The notes under the pieces are model-generated. The model did no database searches and was not told the DNA's origin. It was given only the letters and a program-made list of their open reading frames with translations. The position numbers and the translations under genes were made by a program. Shown piece by piece: positions 7,343 to 14,518 of a stretch of DNA of 19,639 nucleotides; within the stretch, counting starts at the first letter, position 1, and each line of letters starts with the position of its first letter. Source of the DNA: an uncultured Lachnospiraceae bacterium (GTDB lineage: Bacteria; Bacillota_A; Clostridia; Lachnospirales; Lachnospiraceae); the NCBI GenBank assembly GCA_949957035.1, contig CATLIP010000005.1, positions 1 through 19,639 of the forward strand, given 5' to 3'.

Positions 7343-8125
7343 CTATTTCTTCATATTGCGCATAAGCTTCTTGGCAGTCTTTCCTCTTACCTTCTTGGAC
7401 TTCTTCGCCTTCTCCGTTCCTTCCTGCAACGGAATAGATGTAAGTACGTTCAGTCCCAGATATTGCTCTACATCATCCGGCGTCTTAACGGTATCATCCA
7501 AAACAAATATCAGAACGATAATACCAATCGAAATAATCAGTCCAAGAATCCCTCCAATAAGCACATTCTTCATCACACTCGGGGAAGACGGCGCTGTTGC
7601 AAGATTACCTTCCTGTACAGTATTAACCGCTTCTGCATCCATAATCTCCGTAATCTGAATACCTACCGCTTCTCTGACTGCGTCGGCGATATTCTTCGCA
7701 ACTCTTGGATCCTCGTTCCTGACACTGATATTCAGCACACGAGTATCTGTCTCTGTCTCTACGCTAATCATATCTGCCAGTTTTTCCACTTCCATGTCAA
7801 GGTTCAACACCGATATTACCTGTTCTAACACCGGCCGGCTCTTAATCAAGACCATATAGTCCTTCGTGAGCTGCGTACCCGTCTGCAGGTCGCTGTAAGT
7901 AACACTTGAGTTACTGTCCTGCTTCGTCAATACATACATCTGCGTCGTCGATGTATAGAGCGGCGTAATGAAGAGCTTTGTCCCCACAAACGCCAATAAC
8001 GCCATCAATATTCCCGACAGTAGTATGATATGAGCTTCAGACCACAACACCATAAACAGCTCGGTTAGATCTATTGTAATCTCGTCATTATCAAATTCCG
8101 GATTCGTCATCTTATCGTAACTCAT
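7343..8125 (-). CDS. cpsC: Wzz/CpsC-type chain-length determinant and kinase modulator
   Basis: A 260-residue protein with the Wzz layout: a short cytoplasmic start, a membrane helix at about 31-53, an extracellular helical region, a Ser/Pro-rich APSSPS stretch (178-183) and a second membrane helix at about 187-209 containing GGILGL. A cytoplasmic tail follows (DDTVKTPDDVEQYLGLNVLTSIP) that in the family contacts and activates the BY-kinase; its end is strongly basic. It controls polymer length together with the kinase encoded next. The start codon overlaps the phosphatase gene by 14 bases and has only a weak ribosome binding site, which fits translational coupling. YveK/CapA are other names for this protein. 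Confidence 0.93.
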   Translation of the reverse strand: MSYDKMTNPEFDNDEITIDLTELFMVLWSEAHIILLSGILMALLAFVGTKLFITPLYTSTTQMYVLTKQDSNSSVTYSDLQTGTQLTKDYMVLIKSRPVLEQVISVLNLDMEVEKLADMISVETETDTRVLNISVRNEDPRVAKNIADAVREAVGIQITEIMDAEAVNTVQEGNLATAPSSPSVMKNVLIGGILGLIISIGIIVLIFVLDDTVKTPDDVEQYLGLNVLTSIPLQEGTEKAKKSKKVRGKTAKKLMRNMKK

Positions 8126-8849
8126 TCTTCTGTAACTTCTTCAACATCGTCTTTGCATTGCTGAAGAATATCCTCCTCATATAATCTTCACCGTATTTTT
8201 TCCTTACATAGCTTGCCGCCTTCTTCATCCGGGGAGCCCGGTGTCTGCTGCTGTGAGCATCTGTTCCAACACAGAAAAGCAAATCTGAATCCATCAGATA
8301 CTTCACAAACTTCTTGACTTCTCTTCCATTCTCGCCGGTAATGCTGTCTGCATTCACCTGCAGATGAATCCCCATCTCCCACAACTGTTCTGCCAGCTCA
8401 GCTTCTTTTACAATACAGTTATATCTCTCCACATGGGCAAGAATCACTTCATAGCCGCTAAGCTGCAGCTGCTGAAGGCTCTGCCGTATATAAGCATATG
8501 TATCAGAAGGTGAAAACTCCACAAGCACATAATCTCGTCCATTCATGGTCAAAATACGCTTATCTTGCAGCTTATCCACTACATCCTGACCAAAGAAAAT
8601 CTCTGTGCCCAGATAAATGCGGAAATGCTCGTCAATCTCATGGGCCGCTTCTCTTAGCAGCTTTGCCTGTCTTCGTAACACTTTTGGATTCTCTTTGCCA
8701 CGCCTCGGGTGATGATGCGGAGTAGCAATAATACAGCGTATCCCTTCCTCATATGCGATTCTTAACATTTGTTTCGTCTCATCGATATCTTTCGCGCCGT
8801 CGTCCACTCCCGGCAATATATGACAATGCATGTCAATATAGCCTTCCAT
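8112..8849 (-). CDS. cpsB: CpsB/YwqE-type tyrosine-protein phosphatase (PHP superfamily)
   Basis: A 245-residue manganese-dependent phosphatase of the PHP fold. Visible metal-binding motifs are DMHCHILPGVDDG (6-18), TPHHHP (43-48), Glu83, AHVERY (138-143) and GTDAHS (195-200). It removes phosphate from the tyrosine tail of the BY-kinase and so sets the phosphorylation cycle of polysaccharide synthesis. I chose the ATG at 8849 because AAGAAAGG lies nine bases upstream and homology starts there. A frame extending up to 8975 would run through the proximal promoter and encodes no family sequence. It is the first gene of the polysaccharide operon, overlaps cpsC by 14 bases, and is preceded by two promoters and a structured leader. 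Confidence 0.94.
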   Translation of the reverse strand: MEGYIDMHCHILPGVDDGAKDIDETKQMLRIAYEEGIRCIIATPHHHPRRGKENPKVLRRQAKLLREAAHEIDEHFRIYLGTEIFFGQDVVDKLQDKRILTMNGRDYVLVEFSPSDTYAYIRQSLQQLQLSGYEVILAHVERYNCIVKEAELAEQLWEMGIHLQVNADSITGENGREVKKFVKYLMDSDLLFCVGTDAHSSRHRAPRMKKAASYVRKKYGEDYMRRIFFSNAKTMLKKLQKNELR

Positions 8850-8886
8850 ATCTTCACACCTTTCTTGTTCACATGGCCTGTATTTA

Positions 8887-8915
8887 ATAATACCCTGTCC
8901 ATGTGGTTGTGTCAA
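8887..8915 (-). promoter_or_regulatory. Proximal promoter of the polysaccharide operon
   Basis: TTGACA (8910-8915), a 17-base spacer and TATTAT (8887-8892) form a near-consensus sigma-A promoter. The start would be near 8880, about 30 bases before the cpsB start codon. The -35 overlaps a copy of the motif GTTGTGTCAACCGGT (plus strand 8906-8920), a near-copy of which recurs at 8986-8999, so a regulator could cover it. Confidence 0.68.
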
Positions 8916-8996
8916 CCGGTTTGCGCCAATGCAGATACCTTGAGCCCTGCCATTTTTTAGATTTTGAATCAACAATTTCCAATCTGTTGTGTAACC

Positions 8997-9030
8997 GGTA
9001 TACTCATATAAAACATACAGTCAGTATACC
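8997..9030 (-). repeat. Second hairpin in the polysaccharide operon leader
   Basis: GGTATACT (9023-9030) and AGTATACC (8997-9004), read on the minus strand, are perfectly complementary over 8 bp with an 18-base loop. It begins one base after the 74-nt structure. No T run follows, so it is not a normal terminator. Confidence 0.5.
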
Positions 9031-9031
9031 T

Positions 9032-9105
9032 GTGTATTAGCGCATTGATGCCCGGATAAAGCTTACTCCGTCTCCATCAGACGGCATACCATAGCGCTAA
9101 TACAC
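9032..9105 (-). ncRNA. Structured leader RNA element in front of the polysaccharide operon (candidate, unnamed)
   Basis: GTGTATTAGCGC and GCGCTAATACAC form a perfect 12-bp closing stem. Inside, on the minus strand, ATGCC pairs with GGCAT; within that a GTCT/AGAC arm with loop GATGG and an arm GGA-TAA/TTA-TCC (one bulged G) leave a three-way junction, with an internal loop TATGGT/CAAT between the outer two stems. The first base of the closing stem coincides with the start site predicted from the distal promoter. I do not recognise it as a known riboswitch class. It could be a ligand sensor, an antitermination signal for LoaP or another factor, or an RNA-stabilising 5' structure. The pairing was done by eye. 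Confidence 0.5.
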
Positions 9106-9111
9106 CAGACA

Positions 9112-9141
9112 AGAATACCCCCTTCCCACAACACTTGTCAA
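9112..9141 (-). promoter_or_regulatory. Distal promoter of the polysaccharide operon
   Basis: TTGACA (9136-9141) is followed after 18 bases by TATTCT (9112-9117). Transcription would begin at about 9105, the first base of the hairpin structure at 9032-9105, giving a leader of about 255 nt before cpsB. Confidence 0.58.
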
Positions 9142-9232
9142 TATACTTTCGCAAAGGCTTTTGGAACTTAAGAACCGGTCTGTCTGCCATTCCATACAAG
9201 ATACCAATTACTTCCTATTATATAGTACCCTC

Positions 9233-9796
9233 CTATAAGCCCAGCACATCTGCAATTGCACCCATCTCCTCAAGCGCTACATCTATCAGGTCGTCCAAAC
9301 TCACCCCTGTAAACTCAATGGACTCCATGTAATCCCGATTAGCTCCTGCAGCAAAGCGTAACTCATTGAACCGCTTCATAACAGACTTATGCTTCACACT
9401 TGCAATCTTCTTATCCGGATAAATCTGTGCAACTGCTTTCACGAATCCGCTCATTGGGTCTGCTGCAAGGATTGCATATTGCAAGGTTGTCTTCGCCTTA
9501 ACGCCGCACTTCGGATTGTGCGCACAGATTGCGTCGAACAATATCTTATCTTCAATCCCTTCTTTCTTCAGAATCTCTACAGATGTTGGGCCATGTACAC
9601 CCATATCATGCTGCCAGTCACATTGCTCCTCGTCCAGATCATGAAGTAATCCTACGATTCCCCAATATTCAACGTCCTCCGGTGCAAGGCGTTTCGCAAG
9701 TCCCTTCATAATCGCCTCCACTGCATAGGAATGTGTAATATAGTTCTCCCCCTTCATGTATCTCATCAAGATATCATGTGCCTGCTCTCTGTTCAT
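9233..9796 (-). CDS. HD-domain phosphohydrolase family protein
   Basis: A 187-residue protein starting MNREQAHDILMRYM, with the HD metal ligands visible as His22, His52-Asp53 (GLLHDLDEEQCD) and Asp113 (ILAADPMSGF). Such proteins hydrolyse phosphate esters, often nucleotides; the substrate is not predictable here. The start at 9796 has AGGAGG seven bases upstream. A longer frame reaching 9892 is rejected because it would begin within the -35 element of the promoter at 9864-9892. It appears to be a single-gene unit, transcribed toward the polysaccharide operon with no clear terminator in between. It resembles the stand-alone HDIG proteins common in clostridia that are annotated only by domain. 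Confidence 0.88.
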   Translation of the reverse strand: MNREQAHDILMRYMKGENYITHSYAVEAIMKGLAKRLAPEDVEYWGIVGLLHDLDEEQCDWQHDMGVHGPTSVEILKKEGIEDKILFDAICAHNPKCGVKAKTTLQYAILAADPMSGFVKAVAQIYPDKKIASVKHKSVMKRFNELRFAAGANRDYMESIEFTGVSLDDLIDVALEEMGAIADVLGL

Positions 9797-9863
9797 CACA
9801 GCTCCTCCTTCATATGATTCGTTTATCTGTATGTATGCATTGTTTACAAGTCTTTCGTTCAAA

Positions 9864-9892
9864 ATTATAATCTCTTTATAACCAAAGGTCAA
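9864..9892 (-). promoter_or_regulatory. Promoter of the HD-domain gene
   Basis: TTGACC (9887-9892), a 17-base spacer and TATAAT (9864-9869) make a strong sigma-A promoter, with a start near 9857 and a leader of about 60 nt before the ATG at 9796. Its presence settles the start choice of the downstream gene. Confidence 0.72.
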
Positions 9893-9936
9893 GCCATAAA
9901 ATCAGTTCTTTATGTTATCTTTATCACAAGCTTTGC

Positions 9937-10197
9937 CTATGCTATCTTTCTTCCGTATAATCGTCCTAACATCTGTGCTTCTCTGACGTCAATTTTCCGA
10001 AAAATGGAACAATAGTCTATCTCATTCACCTTCTCCATTGCAACCCCTACCTTATGCAGTATCAGCACAAGATATCCTGTCATGATATCATCAATACGCC
10101 CGCTTTCCGCAATCGCACAGAGTTCTTCATTCGACTTTTCATACATATTTACCATCAACCCTACATACTCATTCTCCATCTTCCCACGCTTCATCAT
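9937..10197 (-). CDS. Hypothetical 86-residue protein
   Basis: A small, mostly helical-looking protein beginning MMKRGKMENEYVGLMVNMYEK with no recognised domain. The stretch IDDIMTGYLVLILHKVGVAMEKV (about residues 36-58) is hydrophobic in a helical pattern but interrupted by charged residues, so a soluble helical bundle is more likely than a membrane protein. AGGAG is placed four to seven bases before the two adjacent ATG codons at 10197 and 10194, which supports translation. It precedes the HD gene by 140 bases, and that gene has its own promoter, so the two need not be one operon. The leader upstream contains several inverted repeats. No function is proposed. Confidence 0.66.
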   Translation of the reverse strand: MMKRGKMENEYVGLMVNMYEKSNEELCAIAESGRIDDIMTGYLVLILHKVGVAMEKVNEIDYCSIFRKIDVREAQMLGRLYGRKIA

Positions 10198-10556
10198 ATC
10201 ACTCCTGTTCTGAAAGACATTCTGTCAGCCTTCCCTGCCATAGAGGTATAGCAATACGACTGTCTTCACCACGAAGGCAGGACACTGACGAAATTAATAA
10301 TTACACTTGAAAATGTTGTCCGAGACGGACAGATTATCTTTGAAACTTACAGACAGCCTAAAGGAACTGCATCTCATTCCTCAAACAGCGAAATCTCTGT
10401 AACTATAATGACTGGTAAAACACTCACCATTCAACTGATATCCTCACAAATACATTTTACCAGATATTCTCTATAAAATACAAGCCTTTGTAACCAAAAA
10501 GTCTGACAATCCTTCGACAGGATTCGACATTTCCTTTCATCTCTTCCAATAATATA
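10198..10556. other. Gene-free interval with multiple small inverted repeats
   Basis: No convincing gene is seen between the peptidase terminator and the 86-residue gene. The interval holds a 9-bp inverted repeat (CTGGTAAAA 10412-10420 / TTTTACCAG 10455-10463), a tight hairpin TGTCCG-AGA-CGGACA (10317-10331), and a larger paired structure with CCTGCC/GGCAG arms just upstream of the 86-residue gene. A plausible minus-strand promoter is TTGTAT, 18 bases, TAAAAT, around 10455-10485. None matches an RNA family I can name. Confidence 0.5.
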
Positions 10557-10585
10557 GGCAGGATACTCTATTCTCATATCCTGCC
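10557..10585 (-). terminator. Intrinsic terminator after the Xaa-Pro peptidase gene
   Basis: GGCAGGATA and TATCCTGCC form a perfect 9-bp stem with an 11-base loop, starting about 25 bases past the stop codon at 10611. On the minus strand it is followed by TATATTATT, a T-rich but interrupted tail, so termination may be partial. Confidence 0.65.
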
Positions 10586-10610
10586 TGTCTCTTTCTCTGA
10601 ACCGGATGTC

Positions 10611-11696
10611 CTATTTCTCCGGCACTACAATCAAGTCCTTCGTGTAGTGGTTCAATACCTCACATCCGTCCTCTGTAATAATTACAAGGTCTTCAATACG
10701 AACGCCAATACCTTCGTCTGCAAGATAGATTCCCGGCTCTACCGAGAAGCACTGACCTACCTGGATAATATCCTCATTGACAGAAGACACATCGCCAAAC
10801 TCATGGTCCTCAAGACCGATGGAATGTCCGGTCCTATGTGTGAAGTACTGTCCGTATCCCTTCTCTTCGATATAATTCCTTGCCGCAAGGTCTACATCAC
10901 ACATTCTGTTGCCCGGCTTTGCAGCCTCAATGCCCCGTCTGTTCGCCTCTACTACAATGTCATAGATCTCTCTTGCCCGGTCGGACACTTCTCCGATAAA
11001 TACGGTTCTTGTCATATCGGAAGCATAGTTATCCTTGAAGGCGCCGATATCAAGAATGACGCAGTCTCCGCGTTTTCCCTTAGAATCATCCGTTACATGG
11101 TGCGGATCTGCCGCCCCCTTTGCATAGGCTGTAATCGGGTCAAACGATACATCCTCGCATCCAAGCTCTTTATAAATCTCACGGATCTTGGCATTCAGCT
11201 CTTTCTCTGTCAGGCCTTTAGATACCCATGGAATCAGCTTCTCCATAGCGATATCGTTAAGCCTTGAAGATTCGCGCATCAGTTCTTTTTCTTTCTCATC
11301 CTTCACCATGCGGATATAGTCAATAATCGGAGAACCATTCACGAACTTGCTTCCTCCGCCTAATTCCTGCAGACGCAGAAGGAATCTTGCGGGCCATGTC
11401 TTGTCAATTCCCATCACCTTGTCCTTCTCAACGAATCTGCTTAAAATCTCCACACCGTCCTCGATATCATCATACCATACCAGCTCTACTCCCAGATCCT
11501 TCTCCTGCGGGAACAGTTTGTTGATTACCAGCTTATGATTGCCGTTGACATTCAGATATAATGCCAAAAGCCTCTCGCCCGGTGCAATCCATTTGCCCGT
11601 AAGATAGAAAATTGCAACCGGATCTGATACGATCATCTGCGGTATCTCATGCTCTTCCATTGATTTTAATACTCTTGCTACCTTATTCTGGTCCAT
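10611..11696 (-). CDS. M24-family Xaa-Pro aminopeptidase
   Basis: A 361-residue cytoplasmic metallopeptidase with an N-terminal creatinase-like domain (to about 135) and a C-terminal pita-bread catalytic domain. All five metal ligands are present: Asp216 and Asp227 (LDIGAFKDNYASDMTR), His291 (HRTGHSIGL), Glu320 (FSVEPGIYL) and Glu335 (GVRIEDLVI). It removes an N-terminal residue preceding proline from peptides. The start at 11696 (MDQNKVARVL) has GGGGAA five bases upstream; a longer frame to 11756 would extend into the leader and adds no family sequence. Two tandem promoters lie upstream and a terminator follows, so it is probably transcribed alone, with possible read-through from the iron operon. 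Proline dipeptidase is an alternative name within M24B. Confidence 0.93.
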   Translation of the reverse strand: MDQNKVARVLKSMEEHEIPQMIVSDPVAIFYLTGKWIAPGERLLALYLNVNGNHKLVINKLFPQEKDLGVELVWYDDIEDGVEILSRFVEKDKVMGIDKTWPARFLLRLQELGGGSKFVNGSPIIDYIRMVKDEKEKELMRESSRLNDIAMEKLIPWVSKGLTEKELNAKIREIYKELGCEDVSFDPITAYAKGAADPHHVTDDSKGKRGDCVILDIGAFKDNYASDMTRTVFIGEVSDRAREIYDIVVEANRRGIEAAKPGNRMCDVDLAARNYIEEKGYGQYFTHRTGHSIGLEDHEFGDVSSVNEDIIQVGQCFSVEPGIYLADEGIGVRIEDLVIITEDGCEVLNHYTKDLIVVPEK

Positions 11697-11764
11697 TGTC
11701 TTCCCCAACCTTTCGTTGATTTTTATTTTATAATATCCTATATAACAGGTTCCCACGACACCTA

Positions 11765-11793
11765 ATTATATACAAAGAAACTGCCTAAACCAA
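11765..11793 (-). promoter_or_regulatory. Downstream promoter of the peptidase gene
   Basis: TTGGTT (11788-11793), 17 bases, TATAAT (11765-11770). The leader to the start codon at 11696 would be about 60 nt. Confidence 0.55.
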
Positions 11794-11823
11794 CAGTGTC
11801 ACACCACCGATTCCGACAGTTTC
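11777..11823. repeat. Inverted repeat between the two peptidase promoters
   Basis: GAAACTG (11777-11783) and CAGTTTC (11817-11823) are perfect 7-bp arms 33 bases apart. One arm directly follows the -10 of the upstream promoter and the other sits in the spacer of the downstream promoter. It could be an RNA hairpin, an attenuator or an operator pair; chance is also possible with arms this short. Confidence 0.4.
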
Positions 11824-11852
11824 ATTATAGTATTTCCAATATGAAAAGTCAA
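11824..11852 (-). promoter_or_regulatory. Upstream promoter of the peptidase gene
   Basis: TTGACT (11847-11852), a 17-base spacer and a perfect TATAAT (11824-11829). It begins only a few bases after the stop of the Cys-rich protein gene, so it marks the end of the iron operon. The leader would be about 120 nt. Confidence 0.68.
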
Positions 11853-11856
11853 TTCA

Positions 11857-12039
11857 TTACCGTCTGTCTATTTTCAGATTTTTACCCGGACACGTTCCAT
11901 TACATCCGCTGCAGCCGCAGCCACAGCCGCCTCCCGCCTTCTTCTTTTTCCATATGTTTCTAACAGCCAGCGCCGCAACGCCCAGAACAATCAGTCCCAC
12001 GACTGTCGTAGAAACAATACTGCTTGCCGCCAATGCCAT
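11857..12039 (-). CDS. FeoB-associated Cys-rich membrane protein
   Basis: A 60-residue protein with one membrane helix (about residues 7-27, STTVVGLIVLGVAALAV), then a KKKK positive patch and a Cys-rich tail (GCGCGCSGCNGTCPG; six cysteines within 15 residues). This is the layout of the small protein family encoded beside FeoB in Firmicutes (FeoB-associated Cys-rich, PF12669 type). The tail could bind ferrous iron or an iron-sulfur cluster and hand iron to or from the transporter, as proposed for FeoC-like partners; this is not proven. It starts 22 bases after feoB with AGGAGG upstream, and closes the operon. Confidence 0.9.
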   Translation of the reverse strand: MALAASSIVSTTVVGLIVLGVAALAVRNIWKKKKAGGGCGCGCSGCNGTCPGKNLKIDRR

Positions 12040-12061
12040 ACATCCTCCTTCCTGCGCTCTT

Positions 12062-14215
12062 CTACGCCTTCACACCTCTCGCCGCCACACTGGACAGATT
12101 CATACTCAGGGACGCTGCCTCTCTATGGGGACGGAACAAAAGATACAAGAATCCCGCCAATACCAGAATCGCCGCCAAAGTTCCGATTCCAAAGCCGCCT
12201 CCCTCTAACACTGTTCCAAACTGGTAGATACACAAAGACACTGCATAGGCAAATGTGCATTGATATCCGATTGCAAACCATGTCCATTTCGCGTTATTCA
12301 TCTCTCGTTTAATCGCCCCAATCGCCGCAAAACACGGTGCGCACAGAAGATTGAACACCAAAAATGAATAAGCCGTAATCCCAGTCATACTCGCTGCCAA
12401 TGTCCCCCAGATTTCATTTCCATCCTCTGCCACTTCCGCGAAGCCGAAAAGGATACCGAAAGTGCCGACAACATTTTCTTTCGCCACAAGTCCTGTGAGC
12501 GCTGCAACCGCCGCCTGCCAATCTCCCCATCCAAGCGGGATGAAAATCCATGCAAACAGCCTCCCAATCCCAGCCAAAAATCCCTCGCTTAAATCTTCCA
12601 CCATCCCCAACTTTCCATCTACAATACTGAAACTTGATGTAAACCAGATAAATATGGTTGACAGAAGAATAACTGTACCTGCTTTCTTGATAAACGACCA
12701 GCCGCGCTCCCACATGCTTCTAAGTACGTTACCCACCGTAGGCATATGATAAGCCGGAAGCTCCATAACGAAGGGCGCCGGGTCTCCAGCGAACATATTC
12801 GTCTTTTTCAGAATAATTCCAGAGCAGATAATCGCTGCAATCCCCACAAAATACGCGCTGGGAGCCACCCAAGACGCTCCTTCAAACAGCGCGCCCGCAA
12901 TCAACGCAATAATCGGTAATTTTGCGCCGCATGGAATAAATGTTGTGGTTATGATTGTCATCTTCCGGTCCCGGTCATTTTCAATCGTCCTTGACGCCAT
13001 GATTCCCGGAACCCCGCATCCCGTACCAATCAGCATAGGAATAAATGATTTGCCCGACAGCCCGAATTTCCGGAAAATCCTATCCATAATAAATGCAATA
13101 CGCGCCATATATCCGCATGCTTCCAAAAATGCAAGGAAGATAAACAATACCAGCATCTGCGGCACGAAACCCAGAACCGCTCCAACGCCGGCCACGATAC
13201 CGTCTATAATTAAGCCTTGAAGCCAGTCTGCACAGTTGATGCTTACAAGGAAATTCTCAATAGCAGGCGGAATTATATCACCAAACAACACGTCATTTGT
13301 CCAGTCGGTGGCAATACTTCCCACCGTCGTCACCGAAACATAATATACAAGCCACATTACTGCGCCAAAGATGGGTAAGGCAAGCCATCGGTTTGTGACG
13401 ATTCTATCAATTTTATCTGAGATTGTCAACTTTCCTTTTTCTGCCTTTTTCAGGCATCTTCCTATGATAGACCCAATGTATTGATACCGCTCGTTTGTGA
13501 TGATACTCTCCGCATCGTCATCCATCTTCTCCTCTGCTTTTGCAATAATGTCCGCTGCATCCGGCGTCTCTGACAACTGTTCCCGAATCTTATCGTCTCT
13601 TTCAAATAATTTCACAGCGTAGAATCTCTTCTGTACTTCCGGTACCTCTGTCAGCATCATCTCGATTTCCTTGAGATACGCCTCTACCTCCGGTGCAAAT
13701 TCGTGGACAGGGAAAGCTGCATTTTTACCCTGCGCCACTTTTACAGCCCTGTCTGCCGCCTCTCTGATTCCATCACCCTTGAGGGCGGAAATGGACACTA
13801 CTTCACATCCCAAATTCTCGGCAAGCTTCAGGGTATTAATCTGGTCGCCGGACTTTTGTACCACATCCATCATATTAATTGCCATCACAACCGGTATTCC
13901 CAATTCCATCAGCTGTGTGCTCAGATAAAGGTTTCTCTCCAGATTCGTTCCGTCCACAATATTTAAGATTACATCCGGCCGCTCTGTAATTAAATAATTT
14001 CTGGCAACCACTTCCTCTAATGTATAAGGGGATAAGGAATAGATACCCGGAAGGTCTATGACCGTTACCTCTTTATTATCCTTTAATTTCCCTTCTTTCT
14101 TCTCAACGGTAACGCCCGGCCAATTCCCGACAAACTGGTTCGAACCCGTCAGCGCATTGAATAAAGTTGTCTTTCCACTGTTCGGATTTCCTGCAAGTGC
14201 AATTTTCACTCCCAT
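12062..14215 (-). CDS. feoB: Ferrous iron transporter FeoB
   Basis: A 717-residue membrane protein with an N-terminal G domain: G1 GNPNSGKT (9-16), G2 around Thr36 in GVTV, G3 DLPG (54-57), G4 NMMD (114-117) and G5 near SALKGDG. A helical guanine-dissociation-inhibitor-like region follows (to about 270), then the transmembrane domain with two Gate-type halves. In the first, GTGCGVPGIMASRTI holds the Cys and Gly residues typical of the FeoB pore; the second half has APCFAAIGAIKREM. It imports Fe(II) using GTP hydrolysis. AGGAGG lies nine bases before the ATG. Length is normal for the family. It sits after two feoA genes and before the Cys-rich protein, and iron control by the Fur-box-like sites at 15002-15058 is likely. 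Confidence 0.97.
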   Translation of the reverse strand: MGVKIALAGNPNSGKTTLFNALTGSNQFVGNWPGVTVEKKEGKLKDNKEVTVIDLPGIYSLSPYTLEEVVARNYLITERPDVILNIVDGTNLERNLYLSTQLMELGIPVVMAINMMDVVQKSGDQINTLKLAENLGCEVVSISALKGDGIREAADRAVKVAQGKNAAFPVHEFAPEVEAYLKEIEMMLTEVPEVQKRFYAVKLFERDDKIREQLSETPDAADIIAKAEEKMDDDAESIITNERYQYIGSIIGRCLKKAEKGKLTISDKIDRIVTNRWLALPIFGAVMWLVYYVSVTTVGSIATDWTNDVLFGDIIPPAIENFLVSINCADWLQGLIIDGIVAGVGAVLGFVPQMLVLFIFLAFLEACGYMARIAFIMDRIFRKFGLSGKSFIPMLIGTGCGVPGIMASRTIENDRDRKMTIITTTFIPCGAKLPIIALIAGALFEGASWVAPSAYFVGIAAIICSGIILKKTNMFAGDPAPFVMELPAYHMPTVGNVLRSMWERGWSFIKKAGTVILLSTIFIWFTSSFSIVDGKLGMVEDLSEGFLAGIGRLFAWIFIPLGWGDWQAAVAALTGLVAKENVVGTFGILFGFAEVAEDGNEIWGTLAASMTGITAYSFLVFNLLCAPCFAAIGAIKREMNNAKWTWFAIGYQCTFAYAVSLCIYQFGTVLEGGGFGIGTLAAILVLAGFLYLLFRPHREAASLSMNLSSVAARGVKA

Positions 14216-14258
14216 TTTCTCATGCCTCCTGGTTATTCTTATCTATTATCTGCCTGTA

Positions 14259-14480
14259 TCACTGCACCTCTACCATCTGTGCATCCGCTTTCCTAAGCGA
14301 CAACTCATAGCCTCTGACCGTCACCTCTACAGGGTCTCCAAGAGGCGCTGTCTTTCTGACATAAACAGGCGTTCCTTTTGTAATTCCCATATCCATGATT
14401 CTTCTTTTTGTCGCCCCCTCTCCGTGCAGCTTTTTAACCACCACATTCTGATTGCATTTTACATCCTTTAATGTAAACAT
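14259..14480 (-). CDS. feoA: FeoA-family protein (second of two)
   Basis: A 73-residue SH3-like protein with the FeoA pattern: a glycine turn and basic helix (GEGATKRRIMDMGITKGTPVYV), then PLGDPVEVTVRGYELSLRKADA, ending in a short acidic strand. FeoA binds the G domain of FeoB and is needed for full iron uptake in well-studied bacteria. A strong GGAGG lies 11 bases before the ATG at 14480. It follows the other feoA by 38 bases and precedes feoB by 43 bases. It is the more canonical of the pair. Confidence 0.95.
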   Translation of the reverse strand: MFTLKDVKCNQNVVVKKLHGEGATKRRIMDMGITKGTPVYVRKTAPLGDPVEVTVRGYELSLRKADAQMVEVQ

Positions 14481-14518
14481 CTTTTATTTTCCTCCTTCCA
14501 AAATGGTTCTTCCATGCT

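Noticed and set aside
8850..8975. Extended N terminus of the tyrosine phosphatase starting at 8975
   Set aside because: The extension passes through the proximal promoter, has no family similarity, and a good ribosome binding site precedes the ATG at 8849.
9032..9105. Invertible promoter element
   Set aside because: The repeats are only 12 bp and 50 bases apart, the interior holds no promoter, and no recombinase gene is nearby; an RNA structure explains it better.
9797..9892. Extended N terminus of the HD-domain protein
   Set aside because: Its first codon lies in the -35 element of a strong promoter; AGGAGG precedes the internal ATG at 9796.
10457..10540. 27-codon minus-strand ORF after the peptidase terminator
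   Set aside because: Very short, begins too close to its possible ribosome binding site and its end overlaps an inverted repeat; kept only as a possible repeat element.
11697..11756. Extended N terminus of the Xaa-Pro peptidase
   Set aside because: No ribosome binding site and no family sequence; homology begins at the ATG at 11696.
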